DNA from: Isoetes taiwanensis
Taxonomy: Eukaryota > Streptophyta > Lycopodiopsida > Isoetales > Isoetaceae
NCBI GenBank assembly: GCA_021234155.1
Contig: JAJEKV010000418.1
Coordinates: 150,818-214,817, forward strand
Length of the DNA stretch: 64,000 nt
Direction: 5' to 3'
A program made the position numbers and the translations under genes. This document shows positions 22,440 through 34,164 of the stretch, piece by piece; within the stretch, counting starts at the first letter, position 1, and the number at the start of each line of letters is the position of its first letter. The notes beneath the pieces were generated by a model. It was not told where the DNA came from and made no database searches. It saw only the letters and a program-made list of their open reading frames with translations.

Positions 22440-23540
22440 GTCTCGCCTTGGATTCACTTTCGTGTGGGAAGCTCATTTCTGCAAAATCTTTTTAGTATCT
22501 GAGATCCATTTATCATATATTTCTTTGACAATATAAAGGACCTTTCCAGCATCTTTGAGTTTACCTGGTTTCTTCCAATGCTTACTATCATAAAAAGTAG
22601 AACTAAGTTACCTTTATCGAAGTGTTTATTGTTTCGATGCGATCATACCATGCTTTTCGCGGCGTTGTTGAATTGCTTTCGTGACATATAAGCATCTGAT
22701 CGCTTTAGATCAAAGAGCTTCTAATTATTGCTAGTCTTGCTTGCAAACTACCATCCCATCTAATTTATGTTCAATAGCGATTCTCAAGGATGGGAGTTCT
22801 AGCTCAATAGGAACTATAACTTCTTGCCCATATACTAATTTAAAGGTGTAGCATTTGTTGTAACTTTATGTGCAATCACGATAGGCCCACAATGCATCGA
22901 AAAGCGTTTATCCCAATAAATGCGGTTGGCATTACAAATTTTGGTAAGTATAATTACATAGAGTTTTATTTATGCGCTCCACACGGCGTTTCTTGGCGTG
23001 GATGATATGGAGTTGTCTTTCTATGTTTCACCCCATATCTATTAGTTAAAGCTTCAATAGTATCATTAAGGAAATGCTTACCTAAATTTGACCAATTCAA
23101 AGGGGCGACCAAAGCGTGTTATGATATTTTCATACAAGAATATAGCACATTATTGGCCGTGTCTTCTCTAAATGCGGCGTGCTTCCACCCACTTGGTAAC
23201 ATAGTCGATTACAAACCAAAAATATATTTATTACCGGTATGCATAGCGGATGGCTTGATTGGTCCTACAAAATCGATTCCCATTTTTCAAAAGGCAAGAT
23301 AGGCATTATTGGATGTAAAGGCATAGCGTCTGTTAGAAGGCTTCCCCACCCTTTGACATACATCACAATGTCTAACATATTCCCTAACATCGACATGCAA
23401 TTTAGGCCACCATAATCAGCTTGAAGAATTTTCTTAATAGTAGTATCTATAGAAATGCCCACCACTAGGTCCATCGCTGACATGATTGCAACCGCGGTTC
23501 TAATTTCATGTGGCATTATGCATCGTCTCAACACATCATC
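22440..23540 (-). pseudogene. pol: Gypsy integrase region, G2
   Basis: This is the equivalent of the G1 integrase, with the same pieces in several frames: MLRRCIMPHEIR then an MPLHPIMPILPFEKW segment at 23.27-23.53 kb, the YGVKHRK region near 23.0 kb and LVYGQE near 22.8 kb. Indels are more frequent than in G1 and fall at different places. Confidence 0.8.
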
Positions 23541-23799
23541 ATGACCCTAATTTATATAATTGACCCATAACAAGTGTATATGGCTTTGATTGAATTATTG
23601 TCGTCTTTTACCAACAACACTCATTATGCGGAAATTCCCACGTAGATAAATAAGATGCAATAGATTCATACCATTCGGATGCGATTTCTCTGAGAAAAGA
23701 GTACTTCATCGGCAAACAATCGGAATATCTCCTTCTTCTTTTGGTCACGAAATTCTTGACAAATGATGTTTTTGAATGTATCTTCCCATTTCATTACAA

Positions 23800-25130
23800 C
23801 AATTCGAACTTGAATTCACGCAATAACAACAACCAACGAGCAATCCTTCAGATGCGGCAAGGCTTGTTGATCAAATACTTCAAGGGTTGGTGGTCAACAA
23901 CAAATGCAAATTCATTAGCAGAAGATAATGCCTAAATTTTTTTGGATCGAAAAAATCATGCCAAAGTGCTTCGTTGGTAGTAGAGTAGTTTTGCTCGGCT
24001 TTACTTAATTGCCTACTTGCATAGAATATGGGATGATCGATATTCTTTTCATCGGCTTGACATAAAATGCTACCTATAGCATAGTTTGATGCATCAATCA
24101 ACACATGGAATTCTTTAGACCAATCACGGAGACTTTTAAAATGAATTTGATTTAACTAAGGGCTAATTTTAGTTCTTCAAATGCTTTTTGACATGCATCA
24201 TTCCAATTATATTCCTTTGATTTTACATAACAACTTAGTAATTGCTTAAAAGCTCGTTGTGCATAATGATCAATAAAGCGCCTATGATATCCTACATGCC
24301 CTAGGAAGGCTTGTAGCTCTTTAACATTCTTTGGGGCTGCAAATCAAAGGATTTTTAGAAGTTTTATTATTGGGTCAATCGTGAAGTCCATGTATATCGA
24401 TACAACAAAACCTAGCAAAACACCATGTGTAACCACAAAAGTACATTTTTTTACGGGTTCAAGGAGATTCCATATTCCCTACAACGCTCAAAGCATAACT
24501 CCAACTTACTCAAATGATAACTCAAGGATCCAAACCAGCAAAATCATCTAAGAATACCTTCATAAAGTCTTGCACAAACTCCTTGAAGGCTAGCGTAATA
24601 ACCATTTGGAATATAGCGGGGCGCGTTACACATAAACCAAAGGGCATCACTTTCGATAAAAGTAAGTTCCCCAAATAGTTACAAATGTTGTCTTCTCCCT
24701 ATCTTACGGTCTAATCAATACTTGGTTTATATCAGAATCCATCCATAAATGAATAAACCTCTTGACCCGCTCTGACATCAACGCCGATGCGTGAAGGGAA
24801 TAGGAAAATGGTCTTTTTCGGTGGCATCGTTCAACTTAGATAATCAACACATACATTATTTTTAAATTTTTCTTATATACACACGATAGGTGATACCCAT
24901 TCACTATAATCTGGGGTAGATAAAGCCAACCTTAAGCAACTTATCAATCTCCTCCTTAAGCTTTGCTTTGGCAAATTTAGGATTAAAGTCTATAAGGTTT
25001 TTTACTCTGAGTTTAGCATTAGCATGAAGCTCAATCTTATGCATACATAAGGGCGGGTTAATGCCCTTCAAATCATCATATGACCATGCAAAAATCATGA
25101 TATTTTTGAAAATAAAGCGACACAATTGTC
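23800..25130 (-). pseudogene. pol: Gypsy reverse transcriptase and RNase H region, G2
   Basis: RNase H is read at 23880-24104 (MLIDASNYAIGSILCQ, HPIFYASRQLSKAEQ). The reverse-transcriptase catalytic FLDD lies at 24543-24554. The N-terminal YDDLKGINPPLCMHKIEL segment is at 24.9-25.1 kb and ends VGFIYPRL. It matches G1 closely, with extra indels. Confidence 0.88.
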
Positions 25131-25236
25131 ATACAAATCCCGATGATATTAGCCCTAACTTTATTGTCTTTACTTTCCTCCTTTCCCAAGGTTAATTTCT
25201 TGCACCTTGGGAGGTTGTCGAAAGGTTTCATATTGA

Positions 25237-26060
25237 CTAATTTCGTAATGGGGCTTCTTTTCCACCTTGATCTCTTGGTGCGCCATTGAAATAATCCCGA
25301 GGATATTTATCTTGTTTTAATATCATCTTCTTCTTCTTCTTCCTCACATTCTTTCTCCCTTCAACTTGGTTAACATCTATAACACCCATGAAATTTAAAT
25401 TGTATCCTCCAAGTCTGGCTTTTAGCGTCATCATAAACTCAGGTACACACCTTCTTCTTTTCAAGGTCATATCCTCTTGTGGCTCACTATAGGGATGCTA
25501 CGTCGCATATATCACTATCACGGATTATAATCGGGATCATCGTCATCACTACTTTTCACTATCATCGTCCATCGAGTCAGATTCACACTTCAAATTATTA
25601 CCTTGACTTTTGGCATTTCACTCACTCTAATTTCCACCCTATTATTTCCATCACCAATAACTAAATCCTCTATTGCTAATCGTATTGCTCGCCAACGCAA
25701 CAACCATGTTCGACCTATCAATAATGGATAAGAACATACCGTGGTAGTAGCTCTTAGAACCATATATAATCCACATAGAACACAAGATTTGCAATCATGG
25801 TTTTACAGGTAATCATGCCCAAAGGTTTACTGCGTCTCGATCAATACATCCTTACTCTAAAATAAGCGGGAGAAGGTCGCGGTGGGAGTTAATCTTGAAG
25901 AGTTTCTTGGCATAATGTTAGCCCGGATCGCGTAGGTCGATCCAGTGAGAATCTAGCCTAATCCCCTATAACAACATGCACGAGGATGGAATTTCATATC
26001 ATCAAATAAAGAGGGCCATGGAATTATGATCGTCCTTTTTGCAATGAGAGAGCAGCCACT
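25237..26060 (-). pseudogene. Protease-like region and linker, G2
   Basis: A frame at 25237-25470 reads LKRRRCVPEFMMTLKARL and the conserved MGVIDVNQVE segment, which also occurs in G1 near 17.37 kb. The acidic stretch and protease-like motif of G1 are present at nucleotide level but out of frame. Confidence 0.45.
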
Positions 26061-26469
26061 TCCTTTCTACATGGAGGGATAAAGACAGCAATTTGTGCAA
26101 AAGTGATAGTGGGTCTAATATTACCCTAAATCGGCCAATATATCATAAGTAGGCATGTCTTTAGAAAGTTTTTAGAATTTTCTTGTATTTCCTTCTACTC
26201 CTTGGTTTCCTAAGTTGCTCTCGGACTCTTTCGTTTGGAAAGAGGGTTTCTCGCATCCATAATGCCTTTAAGTTCTTTAAATGTGGGTGTGTCATGCAAA
26301 GTCTCTTGTGGTGTGTTTTGGGTATCACCCAATCCAAAAAATTCGGGCTTTCAAATCTCACCGCGTCTACTCCTTCTCGATTATTAGGATTTAATTGCAT
26401 CGATAGATGGGGCATGAGTTTTCCTCTATTGGTTCACATAAATTAGAGTCAAGGATTTTTTTTTCCCCT

Positions 26470-28000
26470 TAGATCCGTTTTCCATAGATCGCGGTGGCAA
26501 TACATGTGGACACCTATCTTGTGAGTGTAACCCACAGGTATTGCAAATGCCACACGAGGTTCAAAACCTACTTCTTTTTAGTGGATTGGGACAATTAGGA
26601 GCTATGTGTCCCTCTTCACGGCATCTGAAACATCTAATAGGTTGTTGGGAACTTGATTGTCTTGGTCTTGGCCTTGAGAACCTATTGGGTGTATTATTTC
26701 TCCCTTGTGTAGATGGATTAGCGATAAAAAGGGAACTAATGGCGGCATTTGTCCACCATCTACCATAGCGGGTTGGATATAATAGCTAGGGGTGCTAGAA
26801 GGTTTTGAGGCAGTGAGTCTCACATTTGTTTCGTTGGATCATCTCTCCTATCTTTTGGAAATAATAAATCATTATCATTATGGTTATACTGAACAATAAT
26901 TGCACCATGTCCCTAGGGCTTGGTCAAGGACACTCATTGGGAAAATGACCATAACCTTGACATTGAACACACCATACATTTCTTTACGGGGCTTGGGCTC
27001 TAAATTGGGGTGTTCTAAGTGCAGGATAATTGCTTACTCAACTCCTTTTCAAGACCTCATCAATAGTTTGCCCTAATAGTTGTCTGAAGATCAGATATAG
27101 GGGCTGATTTGGAGCTATTTGTGGCTGCACACAACCCTCTAGAAGTTGCTCGTAAGGCATTCTACTATAATCAACTAATTGAGGATGCATAATGGACATG
27201 TATATGCGGAATATTAGGTATGTAGCGGCACTTTTGCCCCATTGGCGCATAGAAACTAGGGATGCTTGTCGTATTAGCATTCATTTGTGGGTTTCTCATA
27301 TAATTCATCCACCCGGTTCTAGTTGGGATGCAATTTTAATTCTTTGCTTCTAAGGGCCTTGAGGGGTGCATTTTACATAAAAGCTCATGTGGCTAGGAAG
27401 TCCTTTAGTAAACCATCTAATTTGATATTCAACATCGGTGGTTTGGGTTTCTTACCAAGAGTCTCACGAAATCTATTAACATAACTTTGAATAGACTCGT
27501 TTGGTAACATGGTGAAGTCTTGTAACTAGTCATCGAGGTCTATCTATAAACCCTCTGCAGGTCTAAAAGTTTCTAAATGCTTCTTCCAAATTCCTTCCAA
27601 GTAGCATAAATTGGTATTTTTTCAATGGTGGCGATGCCACTCTGCAGGCTCCACCATCAGCGTGTTTGGAAACCATCTTAATCGGCTCTTGTGTTTTGTA
27701 TTCTCTTGATTTGCCTCACTCCGTAAGAAAATGGCTAACATGTGCATCAGGGTCTTCTCCTACCCTGACCACTAAAAGTACCATAAGCGCATGCGAGCTG
27801 ATTTCTTGATTGATGTGCTCATATTTTGTGTGTATTTTGTGAATTGTGATTTTGAGAATGGCTAGTCTGTGGAATAGTGTTTTAACTGAAAGATCTTCCT
27901 CTTGTTGTTGTTCTTTGGCGTCTATTTATATCTCTCTTGTCTTAATCGAGCTTGCTTCTCTCTTTTGCTCTTTAGTGAATTGTGGATACATACATCCTGG
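26470..28000 (-). pseudogene. gag: Gypsy Gag with four zinc-knuckle motifs, G2
   Basis: The same four motifs as in G1 occur at 26930-26971, about 26861-26905 (damaged), 26591-26632 and 26510-26554. The last reads CGICNTCGLHSQDRC here, where G1 has a changed base group (CCGG in place of CAGG). The Gag domain lies near 27.4-27.65 kb. Presence of all four in both copies shows they belong to the element. Confidence 0.82.
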
Positions 28001-28273
28001 CGAGGGTCTTTTATGGGTGGCATGTCCCATCTATACTTGATGGCACTCTCGCTCTTACATTTAGCATGGCTTCTATCCCCATTTACTATTCGATTGAAGA
28101 TTTTCCCTCTTTCAATCTCTTAACATAATTTATTCGGAAGCTAAAGTGTGCAAGCAATTATTGATAAACAACTAATAATTATTAATCATTCGGTTCTTTC
28201 GGATGCAAGGTTTTATGCATGAGATAATCCTCGCTCACTCTAAGCACAATTAGGAAATCGAAGCCATAAACAT

Positions 28274-28840
28274 GTAAAGGGTTTTAGGTAATACAGATAA
28301 TGAACATTGAAATTTTACAGGTTAAGGCAATATAAAATATCTAATTGGTAATACCGGGAACCTCGAAGATATTCATGCACTAAGCTTCTTGCATTCTTCA
28401 TTATGTTCCAGTATAAAGTTACCCAGATTATTTAGTGGCGGATTGAACCGCTTTAAACCGAGGGTAATAAGATACTACTATGTCAATCAATACACATATG
28501 CAGTAGCATTCTAGCGAGAATAACATCAGTTTTTCCTCTAACCTCTTGGGCAAAGGGCAATAAATCATTTTAAAACCGGTGACAACAATTAACATGGTAA
28601 TGGATAAAACACTAATAATTAAGTATTGATGTACTATTCATAACGAATAATCACGGGAAACAAGCAGAGTTATCTGCGGTATATTCAATATGAATAAACC
28701 AAATATACCCCTTGAGTGTTATTTTCACAAATAAATTCCAGTCACGGCCTTGCGATAATGGTTTAATACTTAAATATGGTGTGAATAACGTTAACACATA
28801 ATATAGAAAATTCGCCATTGAAACTTGACAAAATATTGCC
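28274..28840 (-). repeat. Gypsy LTR 3 (5' LTR of G2), clean part
   Basis: It starts TGTAAAGGGTTTT like LTRs 1 and 2 and aligns with them to about 28800. Beyond that, LTR sequence continues only as short patches mixed with LINE sequence to about 29510. Confidence 0.85.
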
Positions 28841-29510
28841 ATGAGGCCGTGGTGACAGATATGCGGTGCCGCAGATCGTGATCTCCGGATCGTTCCGTGA
28901 TGTTGATGAATAAACCGGTTGGGCCTCTAAGCCTAGATAGATGACCCATTACTCTAGTGATTATGAAGGCTATTGCTGTTTATTCTCATGCCAGACTCAT
29001 TGGAAAGGAGCAATCGGCTTCCCTTGCCGAGGATATTCTAGATAAATCTTGCGGTGAATGTACGGAGCATTGGTGCAGGGCTTCTAAAATGTCAGTTGAT
29101 CAATGGACTTTAGAATCCATTCCTTCCCTTAGGTGGGAAGGATTGCATTTTGCTCTCCTATATGAGAGTTTCTTTCACGGTTTATCCTCCTTCCTTGGGA
29201 ATGAACAATGTAGCATCTTTTTTTTGCCTTATGCCTTTAGTTCAATAGGCAACCATCTCCACTATTTTTTCTCATAAAAGGGTATAAGGCAAGGCTGCTC
29301 TCTTCTTAGCTTCCCATATTTTTCAAACATTTTAAAAACGGTCCAGCTTAAAGGTTAAAGGTAATTCAGAATAACATTCAAATATGCCAAATACCTTTAT
29401 TTTTATGCAGTATGATTAACATGGTAGAGATCCGTGGCATTGCTTTTGAGGTTTTCACCAAAATGCCTGGTCACGAACAAATTATTACCGTTCTACAATT
29501 TAAAATGACA
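28841..29510. other. Interleaved gypsy-LTR and LINE sequence
   Basis: Runs of 5-30 bases alternate between matches to gypsy LTR 1 (around 12780-13460) and matches to the LINE segment at 30062-30600. Examples: TCCATTCCTTCCCTT (LTR) runs into AGGTGGGAAGGATTG (LINE), then TGCTCTCCTATAT (LTR), CACGGTTTATCC (LINE), and later TAACATTCAAATATGCCAA (LTR) into ATACCTTTAT (LINE). Both parent sequences advance in step. This is the pattern of a consensus made from two superimposed sequences. Confidence 0.7.
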
Positions 29511-29975
29511 TTGATTCTTTGGATAGATTCTATAGTTTAACAAGTTGTGCTAACTGGGAAGACTATATGGAGGGAGTTGGCTTTCTCACCTTTCAGGTCA
29601 TGTTCTCCAAACTTTAGTCTCAAAAAATATTCCCTACTACAAGGATGAATAAACTATCTATTTAAGGGCAATATGACAGTGGCTAATGCAGTTCTAATCC
29701 TTTGTAAAGCCCTTTAGGGTCTTATGGTTGCCCAAAAGCATTTTATATTGGGATGATAAGTCAAATATTTTAGAAAATTTAGTTCATGAGTCTTGAGAAA
29801 GGATGGATCTTTAAAAACTCTATGTTCTCTAGTGACTAAAGTCTCAGAGACACGATTGGTTTCCCTCTTATTTTGTGGCGTTAAAGGATGTGCTTGACAA
29901 GGAATGATTTTACTGTGAAGCCATGTTTTTGTAGTGCATAGTCCTCTTGTTCCATACCTTCAAGGTGGCCCTGAA
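28925..29975 (+). pseudogene. LINE reverse-transcriptase segment A, partly blended with LTR
   Basis: An L1-like reverse transcriptase is recognisable by VIMKAIAV, LIGKEQSA and the LRWEGL stretch near 29.12 kb. Further pieces agree with segment B, including AAAATGACATTGAT and TTATGGTTGCCCAAAA. The segment ends near TACCTTCAAGGTGGCC at about 29.97 kb, a point also reached by segment B at 31.1 kb. Frames are broken everywhere. Confidence 0.65.
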
Positions 29976-29989
29976 CTTTATCACTCTTG

Positions 29990-31340
29990 TTCCAAAGCTC
30001 TCAAGGCCTCATGCCTGGATGAATGGAGGCCCATTGCACTCCACAATGCACCATTTATAAAGTGATTATGAAGGCTATTGCCGTTTGAAACCTATCATAC
30101 TTGACTCATTGGAAAGGGCAATCGGCCTTCTACCCGGTCGATATATTCTAGATAACTATCTTGCGGCTACGGAAGGATTGCATTGGTGCAGGCTTCAATA
30201 AAAATGTGTGCTGATCAATGGACTTTAGAAGGCATATGATTCCCTTAGGTGGGAAGGATTACCCGCGCACCAATGGCTGTATGAGTTTGATTCACGGTTT
30301 ATCCATCTAGCCTTGGGAATGAACAATGTAGCATCTGCTTTGGTGCTAGTTAATAGGCAACCATCTGGTCTATTTTATCTCAAAAAGGGTATAAGGAAAG
30401 GCTGCTCTCGACAGCTATCACGTTTCCTCATTCGGCAAACATTTTAGCGAATGGTCCACCTTAAAGTGTCAGGTAATCTAGAAGGGCTTACCTTTCCGAG
30501 GAAGGTTAGAATACCTTTATGTTTCTAGGATATGATGATAATAGCTTTCACTCATTTGAGAATCCTGCTTCTTTTGAGGTCATCTGGTGTTGGTCTTAAT
30601 CGGATAAATGTTAGGTGTTGTGGGCTTGGAAAATGACATTGATCTGAGCCGAGCTAAGCTTTTCCAGTTGTGGCTTGGGGGAAGACAAACTTTGGTCCCC
30701 CAAGGTGTTTTCGACACTCTCCACCGGTCTTGGGCCCATACTAGATAAACTTCGGAAAAAAGTTGGTCCTTGGTCTCCCGAAGTCCCCTAGCTACTTGAG
30801 GGCATATGGCTAATGCAGTTCAGGTTATGACCTCTCGTGTCTAGTAGTCATCGGTTATGGTTGCCCAAAAAGGGTCTATAACCAAATGCAAGTTATTATT
30901 AGGAAATTTATGTCGGGGGCATGGCGAAGGTGGCTTAGTATGATCTGCTTTCTTGGTGATAAAATAGATGGGGGATTGGGCTGCAAAGACCCTATTTACA
31001 AGCCTTGACTTTGGCGGTGGTTGAGGCAAGGCAAGATCCCTCGTAAGCCATCCTCCCTAGAATGAGTTGGGTGCCATGTTCTATACCTTCAAGGTGGCCT
31101 GGAGCGTCTCTGTGATGAGGAAGCTTCTTCATGCTTGGGTGGATGTGCTGCATCTTTTCTCCTCCTTGGACCCCTCTAGGGATGCGGTGGTTTAGTTTAT
31201 TTTGGAATACTAAGATATGGAAGAGAAATGGTCTTCCTTTGGCTCTTTCCATCCTCATCTTCATCAAGTGGAAGAGTTATGGAATAACAATCTTTGCAAC
31301 ACTTATGGATGAATGTCGGATGGATTGGTTGGACTGATTA
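29990..31340 (+). pseudogene. LINE reverse-transcriptase segment B
   Basis: Pieces in order: DEWRPIALHNAP (first reverse-transcriptase motif, about 30.03 kb), ILDSLxGK and YILDN (30.1 kb), SLRWEGL (30.25 kb), ALGMNNVASALVLVNRQPSG and IRKGCS (30.3-30.4 kb). A damaged catalytic strand reading FLGYDDNSF follows at about 30.53 kb, then a C-terminal LGLENDIDLSRAKLFQLWLG stretch near 30.63 kb, and DGGLGCKDP near 30.98 kb. This is the plant L1-like type that copies RNA at the target site. No endonuclease part is present, so it is 5'-truncated. Confidence 0.85.
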
Positions 31341-32340
31341 TTCAAAATTAATTGAGTCTCAAGAGAAAGGGGCCATAAAGTATTAAGGGAGATCTATGGA
31401 ATGTCTGGCTTCTATGGCCTTTGTGGGTAGATGTACGAGATATGGCTACGTAATGAGGCAAACACAAAGTAATGTGAGGATATGTCGAGCATTGTGCCAA
31501 ATACTCCTAAAGGGTGAAGAAAGGTTAGGGATGAGTAATAGTAGCTAAAAGCGGTTTTAGCTAACTCCTAGAAGTCTATGTGTTCTATCACGGTTCTTTA
31601 GATGGCTAGTCCACGGAATCTTTTGGGCATCTCTTCTTCTACCCTATATTGCGAGTTAAGCGTTAGAGTCTGTCTTGTTATTGGGCTCTTGATACACTAA
31701 GATGGTCTGGCCAAAACTAGTATGGTTTTCATATAGGTGCTTCATAGAAGCCTCCACTAGTGGTGGTGTTAGGATGATTTGGAAACAGGTGTGATGTATG
31801 TTCTGGGTGGTGAGGGATCTCTATATGAAGCTAAAAAACTCCTTCAATCACGGAGGTTGCAGCGATGGCATTATCACATCATAGAAAGAAAAGGCGCCAA
31901 ACTATAACAAGGGACTTGATAGATTAGGGACTACGGGTGGGGTTCTACTCATTTTTTAAGTGTCATTGGTTTGGTAATGATAATATGGAGATGATGTCAA
32001 CATTGGGAAGCGATATAGTAGCTTTGTCTATCGAGTGAAATTGCTTATTGGGATCCTACCGGAGATGGGTTGCCTCTCTCTATAGTACCTACTCTTGGGA
32101 GAAGAAGGGTGTTTTCCTTATAGTACCTATAGTGGGGAAGATGAGATGATGCTCTCGTAATTTACACATGTGTGGCTCCCCAATCAACCTCATTAGTATG
32201 ATTTACTCACCCTTTAAAAGTATCATTGGACATAATTTTTCTACTTTAATGCATATATATATTCTAGAATGGGCTCTCGCATGAAACCAACAAACCTTGA
32301 AGACTAAGACTAGGCTTCTCATTCATCTCATTAGATTTTT
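31340..32340. other. No recognised gene
   Basis: AT-rich sequence following the LINE. TATATATATTCTAGAATGGG at about 32.26 kb recalls the CATTCTAGAATGG palindrome of family R. Nothing else could be supported. Confidence 0.5.
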
Positions 32341-32350
32341 CTACAATGGT

Positions 32351-32915
32351 GGATAGTGGGCACACATGCAAACTACCATAAAAATAAAGGGAATATACAA
32401 TTATATAATTTGGACCCCATAAAATACAATTAATAGATGTTTGGTGTGGTGTGCAAGCTTATCACGATTAAAAAACCCGCCCTTCCGGGTTTTAGAGGGG
32501 AAAAACCCTAGTGATGAACCCGGCTTGGGGTTTCTAGTTTGGACAAGCGTGGGAAGAAAATGGCTCCCAAAACCCACGAATGGAAGTCCCGAAGCGGATG
32601 CATTTCGTTAACTTTGTACACGCACATCACCAACACAAAGCGTAACAAAATAAACCACCAGTGGAGGGCGTCAGCGTGCCAGCGACAATAAAACAAAACC
32701 TCTTCAAAGTGCCGGGCAAAAAAATACAATAAACAAAGAAGGGGGAGGTGGGTTCAAAGAAAAGAATAATTACTCTTGAGAGAAGAGGCCTTGGAGTGGG
32801 GCGTTGATCGCGAACCCACGCCTAAAAAGCTGAACTCCCAAAGGGCATGCGGCGCATGCATGCATACAAAAACATGCATACTAAGCCCCATTCATTCTCC
32901 TCCCGGATCTAGTAT
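32351..32915 (-). repeat. Dispersed repeat family R, copy R1
   Basis: It aligns with 61740-62300 over its whole length in the same orientation. On the minus strand it reads, in order: RY-type CATGCATGCATGC, GGGAGTTC followed by a T-rich core-promoter-like site (CTTTTTAGGCG), a pyrimidine-rich leader, GTTGGTGATGTGC, CTAGGGTTTTTCC (telo-box-like), a hairpin (AAAACCCG...CGGGTTTT) and an AT-rich end. That looks like promoter plus 5' leader, or an LTR. No coding frame is conserved. Confidence 0.7.
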
Positions 32916-33204
32916 TTGAAGTTCTCGGTATCGGGATGTTTATTTATTTTTTCATGCGGTTGCGATTGCAAGAATGTCATCGATTCGGCGTAGTGAGTCG
33001 AGATTCTTACACAAGGCGAGGTATGGCTTTTATGTTGTAGTGGAACAAGCGTGCATTTTGTTTTCCACATTTTTGGGTGCTAAGTGTGGTAAATTCTAGA
33101 ATTTGTAGTGGGAGGAAGGCGGGTTATTTTTTTTCAAATATACACATGATTACTTATTCAAATTTTTGTCCCTTGTCTTATTGAGTCTTATTCAGCAATG
33201 TACC

Positions 33205-33405
33205 ACGATCATTTTCCCTCAAAAAACGATGCGGCTCACCGTCTGGCAAGACCATTTAAGATTTTCATTTCCTCAAAAACCGACAAGACCATTTCTGCAA
33301 GACCATTCACAATTTTCATTTTCCCTCAAAACTATGATTACGAATTTTCATTTCCTCAAAGCCAAGACCATTTTAATCAAAACAGAGATTTTCATTTCCT
33401 CAAAA
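33205..33405 (+). repeat. Irregular tandem repeat of ATTTTCATTTCCTCAAA
   Basis: The phrase ATTTTCATTTCCTCAAA (with small variants) occurs near 33207, 33261, 33312, 33344 and 33388, often with CAAGACCATT between. The frames it opens are not credible genes. Confidence 0.75.
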
Positions 33406-33429
33406 GTGGCTACGATCATCGCGCTCTTT

Positions 33430-33905
33430 AATCCGATAAGGAAATGTCTGAGGCAAGAAAAGCATTGCATACACAAGATTTTCATGCATTTGGGGACCGA
33501 AGTATTCAAAACTCTGATGGGTTCCCTTAATCCGGCAAGACCATTTTAGAATATTTCACGGTCGAAGAAAGATCGAGGTATAATGAATATATGTGCCTTT
33601 AAAATCCTCACCGGACTTGAATGCCAGCGGGATACGGAGACTATAGGGAAATGTCTGTGAGCAAAGGAAAAAAAATAAAAGCATTCATACGATTAAAGAA
33701 AAGTGCGAAGCCTCTGCGTTTGGGGGAAGCATCTTGACATTTCAAATAGAAAATCCCACTTCTGGTGATGCTTGCATTCCTGAAATGACAGCTAGGGGAT
33801 CAAGCCCAATGCATATTAAGAAGAATCTGGTTTAGAATATTGTTTTGTTTCATCATGCGGTCGAAGAATGCGATGCAATTTAATATAATGAATATATTTT
33901 GCAAG
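33430..33905. repeat. Diverged direct duplication
   Basis: GGAAATGTCTG...GCAAG, GCATT.ATAC, CGGTCGAAGAA and TATAATGAATATAT recur in the same order at 33438-33590 and 33646-33900. The second copy carries an insertion. No gene is recognised. Confidence 0.55.
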
Positions 33906-34164
33906 GTCTTACAAAAATCAGGTACACCACCTACTTCTTCATTTGGGGAGGCGTAGCCTTATGTGTAGGACTATGGCTGTTGAGTTGTGGTGGTTAAACA
34001 TTCAAAAGGAAAAAAAAATGAGAAGATCATATGGTTAATCTTATATTTATATTACAAAGTTATTAAGAGAAAAAGTCACGGCCTCAAACCCTAGCGTGGA
34101 TGGCTTGCAAGCATTTCAAATCCAGTGAGGATTTAGCAACATGCCGCGATGATGCTTCCTCTCT

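Larger units (their letters stand above)
20242..28840 (-). mobile_element. Ty3/gypsy copy G2, tandem with G1, 5' LTR incomplete
   Basis: A second internal region (22346-28273) repeats the G1 domain order: integrase nearest LTR 2, then RNase H, reverse transcriptase, protease-like and Gag. It is bounded on the right by the start of a third LTR at 28274. The internal length (about 5.9 kb) equals that of G1. A shared LTR between two full internals indicates a tandem array made by recombination, or a repeat-assembly product. Confidence 0.9.

Noticed and set aside
33166-33549. 127-codon plus-strand frame
   Set aside because: Mostly translation of the ATTTTCATTTCCTCAAA repeat.
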